64,000 nt of DNA, taken from contig CAJTUM010000006.1 in NCBI GenBank assembly GCA_910579575.1, positions 48,890 through 112,889 of the forward strand. The letters run 5' to 3'. The notes under the pieces are model-generated. The model was not told where the DNA came from. It did not search any database and saw only the letters and a list, made by a program, of their open reading frames with translations. This DNA is from an uncultured Eubacteriales bacterium. Its GTDB lineage: Bacteria > Bacillota > Clostridia > Oscillospirales > Butyricicoccaceae. A program made the translations under genes and the position numbers. This document shows positions 58,804-64,000 of this stretch, in pieces; positions within the stretch are counted from its first letter, which is position 1; every line of letters begins with the position of its first letter.

Positions 58804-59655
58804 TTATTCAACCTCCAACGCTTTGCGGGCCTGAGCCAGGGCTTGCTCCGCCTCGGCCACAGAGGGAGCGATCTGCTCCGGTTTGAATTTCAGATGATGG
58901 CAGGGGAAGGTCTCCAGAGCCAGGCGGCAGCCGTTGCCCTTGATGGTGTCCAGCACGATCATAGAGGGTTGGCCTTTGGCGGCTTTGGCCTGGTCGACGG
59001 CCCGCCACAGGGCGTCGATATCATGGCCGTCGACCTGCTGCGTGTGCCAGCCGAAATCCCGGAATTTTTGGGCGATATCTCCCAGACCCAGCACGTCGTC
59101 CACAGCGCCGTCCAGCTGCTGCTTATTCCAATCCACAAAGGCGATCAGGTTGTCCAGCTTCAGGTGGGCGGCGGATAGAGCGGCTTCCCAGACTTGGCCT
59201 TCGTCGCATTCGCCGTCGCCCAAAATCAGATAGGTGAAATAATCCTTGCCCCGCATTTTGGCGCCCTTGGCCAGGCCCACGGCCATGGAAGCGCCTTGAC
59301 CCAGGGAACCGGTGGTCATATCCACGCCGGGGGTTTTCAGCCGGTCGCAGTGGCTGGGCAGGGTGGTGCCGCCTTGGTTCAAGGTGTTCAACCTGTCCAG
59401 CGGGAAAAAGCCCTTCAGCGCCAGCGCGGCGTAAAGGGCCGGGCCGGCGTGGCCTTTGCTCATCACCAAGCGGTCCCGGTTTTCCATAGCCGGGTTCTTA
59501 GGGTCGTAGTTCATTTGACCGCCATAGAGAACAGCCAGCGTTTCCGTCACGGACATGGAGCCCCCCATATGGCCGAAGCCCAGATGGGCGAGCTCTTTGA
59601 TGGTTTCGACTCGGATCTCTTCCGCAAAGACCCGCAGTTCTTTGGTTTTTTCCAT
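58804..59655 (-). CDS. transketolase, N-terminal (thiamine diphosphate binding) subunit
   Basis: A 283-residue protein equal to the pyrophosphate-binding domain of transketolase. GFGHMGGSMSVTETLAVLYG, RDRLVMSKGHAGPALYAALA and the thiamine diphosphate motif LGDGECDEGQVWEAALSAAH followed by DNLIAFVDWNKQQLDG are diagnostic. Start at the ATG of MEKTKELRVFAEEI with AAAGGCGG upstream; an open stretch to 59754 is not similar to transketolase. First gene of the operon with the C-terminal subunit and malic enzyme, divergent from the DUF3100 transporter genes. Confidence 0.93.
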   Translation of the reverse strand: MEKTKELRVFAEEIRVETIKELAHLGFGHMGGSMSVTETLAVLYGGQMNYDPKNPAMENRDRLVMSKGHAGPALYAALALKGFFPLDRLNTLNQGGTTLPSHCDRLKTPGVDMTTGSLGQGASMAVGLAKGAKMRGKDYFTYLILGDGECDEGQVWEAALSAAHLKLDNLIAFVDWNKQQLDGAVDDVLGLGDIAQKFRDFGWHTQQVDGHDIDALWRAVDQAKAAKGQPSMIVLDTIKGNGCRLALETFPCHHLKFKPEQIAPSVAEAEQALAQARKALEVE

Positions 59656-60301
59656 ATTTACCGCCTTTCTCCCCCAAAAGCGAAGATTTTTGGGGACCCC
59701 TGTTTTCATTGAATGGATTTTCAAGAAATAAATTTCCCAAAATCGTTTTGTCAAACTCCCGGCGTTTCGCCGGGGCGTCGCCGAGGACAGATCGCAGACC
59801 TGGCCCCGTTGTTTGGCTGTCCGCCCATGCAGACATTATAGCATAGTTCGGAAAACGGCGCCAGCAGAGCGGCAAACATTTTGCAGAACTCTTCTTTTTT
59901 CGCCTTTCGATTGGATTGAGCGAAGCCGGCGAGCATCGGAGTTAGCGAGAGACAACCGAGAAGTAAAGCGGATTTGTGCAAATGAACAGGAATCTCGGAG
60001 AAACTGCTTTTGCTTTTTAGGCAATTTTTCTTGACAAAGGGCATAAGAATAACGTAAAATATGAACATAAATTGAATGAGCGATGAAAATGCCGAAATGA
60101 TTGGAGAAAAATTTTCGGCAAAATGCAACGTTTTGAAACAGGGGCGCCCCTGTTTCCCGTTTTATTTACATAAAACGGGAAACAATATCTTACTTATAAA
60201 CCTGATCAAAAAGCAATATGCGGACGCTGCGCCGGGCGGCGGAAGGAGGAAGCGAGCCCGGTTTTCCGAAAGAGAGAGTATTGACGATAGGAGGAATATT
60301 T
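59656..60301. promoter_or_regulatory. divergent intergenic region (transketolase operon / DUF3100 operon)
   Basis: No protein gene seen in 646 bases. TTGACA (60031-60036), an 18-nt spacer and TAAAAT (60055-60060) form a plus-strand promoter about 240 bases ahead of the DUF3100 gene, leaving a long leader with two overlapping hairpins. ATTTGTGCAAAT (59972-59983) resembles the TTGTGCAA motif upstream of opp and spo0A. I see no clear minus-strand promoter for the transketolase genes. Confidence 0.55.
60135..60184 (+). promoter_or_regulatory. two mutually exclusive hairpins in the DUF3100 leader
   Basis: Hairpin A is a perfect 22-base palindrome (60135-60156, arms GAAACAGGGGC and its complement). 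Hairpin B pairs 60151-60165 (TGTTTCCCGTTTTAT) with 60170-60184 perfectly over 15 bp with loop TTAC. They share 60151-60156, so only one can form, as in attenuators and riboswitch expression platforms. Confidence 0.5.
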
Positions 60302-61168
60302 GTGAGCAACGAGAAGAAAAACGACGGCAAGCTGCTGGACTTCAAGGACTGGAAGGTTCATCTTTTGTGCTTGATTATGGTGGTCGTTGCAGACGGCATC
60401 GGCAGTATTCCCGTAGGGGCGGGCATCATCAAATTTACGCTGCTGCCCATGCTCTATGCTCTGGTCATCGGCATTATCCTTGCGGCGGCCAAAGTGATTA
60501 AGCGGGATATGATGGAGATTGCTTCTCCTTACATCGGCATCAGCGTCATGTTCTTGAGCGTCCGCATGGGCTCCACCATCGGCCCCAATCTGAAAGAAGT
60601 GCTGCGGGCGGGCCTGCCTCTGCTGCTTCAGGAGCTGGGCAACCTGGGCACCTTGTTCTTCGCGCTTCCTGTGGGCGTGTTGGTGTTCAAAATGGGCCGC
60701 GAGGCTGTTGGCTGCGCGTTCTCCACTTCCCGCGAAGGCGCGCTGGCCATTGTGGGCGATATTTACGGATTGGATTCCCCGGAGGGCCGGGGCGTTATGG
60801 GCGCTTATATCACAGGCACTCTGTTGGGCGCCATTTTCAACAGTATTTTGGCATCAGTCCTTTGCGCCACCGGGCTTTTCCACCCCTATGCCCTGGGCAT
60901 GGCGGCCGGCACTGGCTCCGCCTCGATGATGGCGGCGGCTTTGGGGCCTGTTGTGGAGGCTTTCCCGGAGATGGCGGAGCAGATTTCGGCTTACGCCGCC
61001 ACCAGCCAGGTGTTGACCGGCGTAGACGGTATGTATATGAGCTTGTTTGTGGCGTTGCCTCTGACCAATTTCCTTTATCGCAAGCTGAAGGGAGAGAAGA
61101 AGGGCGAAGAAAAAGCCATTGATTATCAGAAGATTATGAACGACGCCGAACAAGCGGAAGACGAATAA
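60302..61168 (+). CDS. DUF3100 family membrane protein (putative transporter subunit)
   Basis: A 288-residue protein with about eight membrane segments, matching the DUF3100 family. DGIGSIPVGAGIIKFTLLPM, ISVMFLSVRMGSTIGPNLKE and ALGMAAGTGSASMMAAALGP are its polar-residue-containing helices, as expected of a transporter. The GTG start has AGGAGG ten bases upstream, and the domain begins right there. The tail is charged and cytoplasmic. Paired with a 161-residue membrane protein 13 bases downstream, divergent from transketolase/malic enzyme genes; an organic-acid substrate would fit but is inference. Confidence 0.8.
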   Translation: MSNEKKNDGKLLDFKDWKVHLLCLIMVVVADGIGSIPVGAGIIKFTLLPMLYALVIGIILAAAKVIKRDMMEIASPYIGISVMFLSVRMGSTIGPNLKEVLRAGLPLLLQELGNLGTLFFALPVGVLVFKMGREAVGCAFSTSREGALAIVGDIYGLDSPEGRGVMGAYITGTLLGAIFNSILASVLCATGLFHPYALGMAAGTGSASMMAAALGPVVEAFPEMAEQISAYAATSQVLTGVDGMYMSLFVALPLTNFLYRKLKGEKKGEEKAIDYQKIMNDAEQAEDE

Positions 61169-61181
61169 GGAGGCGGACCAT

Positions 61182-61667
61182 ATGAGCAAAAAACAAGAAT
61201 GGGCGGTAAGAATTAAAGTTTTGGTGATCACAGCAGTGATTGCGTCCATTGGCAATATGCTGTCCACCTGGCACGCCGGCGCTCCTGTCATGCCCTGGGA
61301 AACCATTCCCGCGCTGGCTTCGATGTTTGTGATTGTCATTCTGGGCTGCTTGGCAGACGAGCTGATGCGCAAAATCCACATCAGCCTGCCTAAGATCCTC
61401 TATATCTCTCTATTTACGATGCTGCTGAGCATCCCTGGTTTTTCTCCCATCGCCGAGTGGATGCAGGTCAACTACGCCAAAATTGGCGTGCTGCCCCTTT
61501 GCACTCCAATTTTGGCTTATGCCGGTATCTCCATCGGCAAGGATATGGATTCCTTCAAAAAGCAGGGACTTGGTATTGTGCTTACCTCCCTGATGGCTTT
61601 TGCCGGCACTTATATTGGTTCGGCGATTATTGCCGAGGTGCTGTTGAAGCTGACTCACGTGATTTAA
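61182..61667 (+). CDS. 161-residue membrane protein, partner of the DUF3100 protein
   Basis: MSKKQEWAVRIKVLVITAVI begins a protein with four to five membrane segments and short loops (VIVILGCLADELMRKIHISL, LCTPILAYAGISIGKDMDSF, LIVLTS-type helices to the end). I do not recognise a named family; the pattern recalls small half-transporters that work with a larger subunit. It follows the DUF3100 gene by 13 bases with AAGGAGG before the ATG and ends at a strong terminator, so the two form one operon and probably one complex. Confidence 0.75.
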   Translation: MSKKQEWAVRIKVLVITAVIASIGNMLSTWHAGAPVMPWETIPALASMFVIVILGCLADELMRKIHISLPKILYISLFTMLLSIPGFSPIAEWMQVNYAKIGVLPLCTPILAYAGISIGKDMDSFKKQGLGIVLTSLMAFAGTYIGSAIIAEVLLKLTHVI

Positions 61668-61685
61668 CGCAACGTCGTTTCCTTG

Positions 61686-61728
61686 TAAAAACCGGGACAG
61701 ACCAATGGGCCTGTCCCGGTTTTTTTGT
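61686..61728 (+). terminator. terminator of the DUF3100 operon
   Basis: AAAACCGGGACAG (61688-61700) and CTGTCCCGGTTTT (61711-61723) form a 13-bp perfect stem followed by T-run. Confidence 0.93.
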
Positions 61729-61730
61729 GG

Positions 61731-62396
61731 TTATCGACGAGGCGGGCAAAGGGCTTGAGCCTTGGCTTGGCGAAATTCCTCTTCTGTAAGCAGGCCTTGT
61801 TGACGCAGTAGGGCGTATTCGCGAAGCGCCGCCGCTCGAGCTAACGTCAGCGCCGCCTGTTCCTCAGCCGCCGCAGTTTTTTGAAACGAAAGCGCTTGCT
61901 CCAAGGCGGATTGGAAGTCTTGCAGCTCGGTTGGGGAGTACCAGCGGAGAGGCAGACGCAGACAACCGCCTTGATAGTGGATACAGAAAAAAGAGGCGGG
62001 CCAGCGGAAAAAAAGGGCCAGCAAAATGGCTGGAGCCAACAGAGCCAGGTCCAAAATGAGCAGAACGCGCCAAAGAGGAGACAAATTGGGGAACGCGACA
62101 AGTAGAGCCGGCGTTCCGAAAAAGCACAGCGCGGCCGTCGCCAGCAGGATCCAGCGGCGACAATTTGTCAAGCTCCATTGGAGAACACTGCCCAAACAGA
62201 TGGAAAGAGGCGAAGCGCTCCGATAAAAGAGGGGAGTCCGCCGGCCATAACCAAAGCCTTGGAAAACGAGGCGGCTTGAAGTCAGAGTCAACCAGGCCGG
62301 CGGAAAAAGAGAAGAGCCGCTTTGCTTCGTCCTTTTCAGGCAAGCCGTTTGCTTTTCAGCGCCATAGAAGAAGGGGGCGCGTGTTTTCAGGTCCAT
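61731..62396 (-). CDS. membrane protein with C-terminal SHOCT domain
   Basis: A 221-residue protein. Two membrane segments lie at about 82-103 (WILLATAALCFFGTPALLVA) and 110-130 (LLILDLALLAPAILLALFF). The N-terminal 70 residues and the central basic stretch look like a PH-like fold but I cannot confirm it. The last 30 residues, ALREYALLRQQGLLTEEEFR and QAKAQAL, are a SHOCT motif, a short C-terminal element common in Gram-positive membrane proteins and used for oligomerisation. Function unknown. Monocistronic. Confidence 0.7.
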   Translation of the reverse strand: MDLKTRAPFFYGAEKQTACLKRTKQSGSSLFPPAWLTLTSSRLVFQGFGYGRRTPLFYRSASPLSICLGSVLQWSLTNCRRWILLATAALCFFGTPALLVAFPNLSPLWRVLLILDLALLAPAILLALFFRWPASFFCIHYQGGCLRLPLRWYSPTELQDFQSALEQALSFQKTAAAEEQAALTLARAAALREYALLRQQGLLTEEEFRQAKAQALCPPRR

Positions 62397-62486
62397 CGCC
62401 GTTTATTATCCTCACAGTAGTTTTTATTATTCATACGGTAATCTATATTGCAAGTATATCAAATAATATTCCCCAGCGCAAGCCCC

Positions 62487-62505
62487 TATAATAATGTAAT
62501 AGGGG
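62487..62505 (+). promoter_or_regulatory. -10 box and ribosome site of the XRE gene
   Basis: TATAAT (62487-62492) is a perfect -10; the -35 region (TAATAT at 17 nt) is poor. AGGGGGG (62501-62507) follows but no ATG, GTG or TTG in the gene's frame is at normal spacing from it. Confidence 0.5.
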
Positions 62506-62543
62506 GGATTGTTACGCAGGACGAATTCAAGGAATATTACAAG

Positions 62544-62744
62544 ATGATCGGTCTGAAAGTGGCTTATTATCGCAAGTTGAAGGGGCTGACACAGGAGCAG
62601 TTGGCGGAGATTATGGGAGTGGGAACGTCCTTTTTGGGCCAAATTGAGGCGGTCAATATCAATAAAGCGATTTCGCTGGACACGCTGTTTCGCATCAGCA
62701 AAGCATTGGAAATACCGCCTCATAAGCTGCTGGATTTCACATGA
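62544..62744 (+). CDS. small XRE-family HTH regulator
   Basis: A 66-residue DNA-binding protein: IGLKVAYYRKLKGLTQEQLA, EIMGVGTSFLGQIEAVN and ISLDTLFRISKALEIPPHKL form a complete XRE/Cro helix-turn-helix domain and nothing else. The ATG at 62544 has AAGGAA 11 bases upstream. The frame continues upstream as TQDEFKEYYK to an ATT at 62508 next to AGGGGGG, and relatives often begin with such a stretch, so translation from an unusual codon there cannot be excluded. Monocistronic; it faces spo0A across a shared terminator. Target unknown. Confidence 0.85.
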   Translation: MIGLKVAYYRKLKGLTQEQLAEIMGVGTSFLGQIEAVNINKAISLDTLFRISKALEIPPHKLLDFT

Positions 62745-62773
62745 TGAGCAGGAGAAAAGCTTTTGCTATAGCC

Positions 62774-62812
62774 AAAAGCGCCGTGATGACATGTCATCAC
62801 GGCGCTTTTTTA
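62774..62812. terminator. bidirectional terminator between the XRE gene and spo0A
   Basis: A 36-base perfect palindrome (62774-62809; arms AAAAGCGCCGTGATGACA and its complement) ends in T-runs on both strands. Confidence 0.93.
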
Positions 62813-62835
62813 CTTCTGATGAGAAAGAAAAGCGT

Positions 62836-63573
62836 TTAGGCCTCCAGCAACTGGAGACGCAGCCGATCGGCGATCATAGAAATGAATTCGCTGTTGGTGG
62901 GTTTGCCCCGGCGGCTGGAGATTGTGCTGCCGAAATATTGCTGAACGACAGCGGGGTCGCAGCGGCTCCAAGCGGAATGGATAGCGTGACGGATCGCCCG
63001 CTCTACCTGAGAACCTGTGGCGCCGAATTTTCGGGCGACGGCAGGATAGAGCTGTTTGGTCACAGCGCTCGGCGTGCCGGCGTCCATTACATATAAAATC
63101 GCTTCCCGAAGATAAAGATGACCTAAAATATGGGCGGGCACGCCCAAATCATGAATGGCTTGCGTCGCCAACTTTTTAGCGTCTGAGGCAGAAGACACAG
63201 GCTGTCGGCGGACGATTCTGCGAACCAGAGCAGTTAGGTCGCAGGGCTTGGGCATGAAATATTCTACGTTGAGCGAAGCGGCTTCGGCGGCCACTTGCGG
63301 GCTGGTGAAGGTGGGAAGAAGAAAAAAGGCGGGCTTAGGGAGGACATCGCTCTGACTGATCTGGCGCAGAGCGGACAGGCCGTCCAACATGGACAAAACG
63401 GTATCTGCAATAATCACATCGGGCTTGAGAGAGACTGCCAATTCTGTCAGCTGACGGCCGTCTGCCGCTAAACCAATCACCGCGATAGAAGGCTCTTGCT
63501 CTAAGCGGGCTTTCAGCAAAGCGCGGAAATCTGCACTATCGTCGGCAATTAAAACTCTGATTTTCATACTCAT
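62836..63573 (-). CDS. spo0A: sporulation transcription factor Spo0A
   Basis: A 245-residue response regulator. The receiver (1-118) keeps Asp11/Asp12, the phosphorylated Asp57 (VIIADTVLSMLDG) and Lys109 (FMPKPCD). The effector domain (about 138-245) has the Spo0A hallmarks LGVPAHILGHLYLREAILYV, GATGSQVERAIRHAIHSAWS (recognition helix) and GKPTNSEFISMIADRLRL. Phosphorylated Spo0A starts sporulation by binding 0A boxes. Two receiver positions are odd: Ser61 replaces the usual Pro of the DxxMP turn, and Pro86 lies where the switch Thr is expected. ATG at 63573 chosen (AGGGATG upstream); one at 63567 is possible. Confidence 0.95.
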   Translation of the reverse strand: MSMKIRVLIADDSADFRALLKARLEQEPSIAVIGLAADGRQLTELAVSLKPDVIIADTVLSMLDGLSALRQISQSDVLPKPAFFLLPTFTSPQVAAEAASLNVEYFMPKPCDLTALVRRIVRRQPVSSASDAKKLATQAIHDLGVPAHILGHLYLREAILYVMDAGTPSAVTKQLYPAVARKFGATGSQVERAIRHAIHSAWSRCDPAVVQQYFGSTISSRRGKPTNSEFISMIADRLRLQLLEA

Positions 63574-63878
63574 GCGGTTCACATCCCTAAAGTTCAAATT
63601 TGATGGAAAGAAGATATCATAAAAAATCGCGGCCAACAATATCACATATCGTATATTTAGGCAAAATATTGCACAAAAAATCGAGAAAATATTTGTGCAT
63701 TTTATACATGGGAGAAATAAATTTGATTTTGAATTAAAAGCAGATATTATATGTGGAAATATAATGAGAAAATCTGAGCAGATTGGGAGAAAAGCGCGCA
63801 AAATTTGTATTATATATAAGGAGATATAGCCAAGGCGGAGCGCAAGCGGAAATTATGTGCAAGATAGGAAAAAGGGTA
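63574..63878. promoter_or_regulatory. upstream region of spo0A with promoter and inverted motif
   Basis: On the minus strand TTGTGC (63676-63671), a 17-nt spacer and TACGAT (63653-63648) form a possible sigma-A promoter. TGCACAAA (63670-63677) and TTTGTGCA (63692-63699) are an inverted pair spaced by 14, overlapping that -35. Further upstream the DNA is very A+T-rich (63700-63840) with several TATAAT-like words. No sigma-H promoter or 0A box was identified. No gene seen. Confidence 0.55.
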
Positions 63879-63907
63879 TTGACAAAGGGGGGGAGGGGAG
63901 ATATAAT
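63879..63907 (+). promoter_or_regulatory. perfect sigma-A promoter reading out of the window
   Basis: TTGACA (63879-63884), a 17-nt G-rich spacer and TATAAT (63902-63907): both boxes are full consensus. The transcript would start near 63914 and is purine-rich (CTGTCCGGGGACGGGGAGCG at 63914-63933) with no start codon of note before the window ends; it could be a stable RNA or a long leader. Confidence 0.85.
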
Positions 63908-64000
63908 AAACGAGCTGTCCGGGGACGGGGAGCGAGATTCTGGAGGGGAAAAGCCCGAAGGGAAGCGCGAGAAAGTCTTTTGAAAAAAGAAAGAAAAAAG

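Overview
The window looks like chromosome from a spore-forming, mostly anaerobic member of the Clostridia (Bacillota) with unusually G+C-rich coding DNA; by eye an Oscillospirales-type gut anaerobe fits best, but no 16S or other ranking marker is present. The evidence is a spo0A gene at the right end, a class III (oxygen-sensitive) ribonucleotide reductase, SLH-domain surface proteins, an archaeal-type prolyl-tRNA synthetase, sigma-A promoters with TTGACA/TATAAT boxes, Gram-positive Shine-Dalgarno sequences and many strong intrinsic terminators.

Layout, left to right. 0-3.8 kb: the 3' end of a gamma-glutamyltransferase, an initiator tRNA with its own promoter and terminator, then an overlapping trio of acyltransferase, ECF sigma factor and zinc-finger anti-sigma factor. 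3.9-7.2 kb: an SLH protein and a TetR/MFS efflux pair with a clear operator. 7.3-16 kb: an oligopeptide permease (oppA-B-C-D-F order of transcription, minus strand), an RpiR regulator and a MATE exporter. 16.2-21.8 kb: a MacA/MacB-like exporter operon ending in an SLH protein. 21.8-26.2 kb: an NrdR-box-controlled anaerobic RNR operon in which the glycyl-radical domain is encoded as a separate 53-residue protein between nrdD and nrdG, followed by an ArsC/Spx-like protein and two small unknowns. 26.2-29 kb: an unknown protein, a QueG-like iron-sulfur protein, and LrgA/LrgB. 29.3-34.8 kb: lower glycolysis (pgk, tpiA, gpmI, eno; no gap gene). 34.9-38.1 kb: a heme catalase with a long Cys/Pro-rich N-terminal extension, a DUF3592-like membrane protein and an acetyltransferase. 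38.3-40.8 kb: a DHHW/MBOAT cell-surface O-acylation pair. 41-48 kb: proS, an alanine/glycine:cation symporter behind a structured leader, a CPBP protease and TrkH/TrkA potassium uptake. 48-49.7 kb: an acetyltransferase/TetR pair and a decayed AT-richer locus. 49.7-52.6 kb: a DUF4914 P-loop protein and a PepSY protein. 52.8-56.4 kb: an ImmA-type metalloprotease with an unknown 88-residue partner, and a single-chain MmeI-like restriction-modification enzyme. 56.6-61.7 kb: malic enzyme and two-subunit transketolase, divergent from a two-gene membrane transporter (DUF3100 plus a 161-residue partner). 61.7-64 kb: a SHOCT protein, a small XRE regulator, spo0A, and a perfect promoter reading out of the window.

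The most unusual item is the split class III RNR: a catalytic subunit that keeps the ATP cone, finger-loop cysteine and zinc ribbon but ends before the glycyl-radical loop, with that loop on its own translationally coupled gene. Other points worth a look are the catalase (extension plus Ile at the expected catalytic Asn position), the overlapping alternative hairpins ahead of the DUF3100 gene, and a TTGCACAA/TTGTGCAA inverted motif recurring upstream of opp, nrdD and spo0A. All assignments come from reading the sequence; no database search was run.
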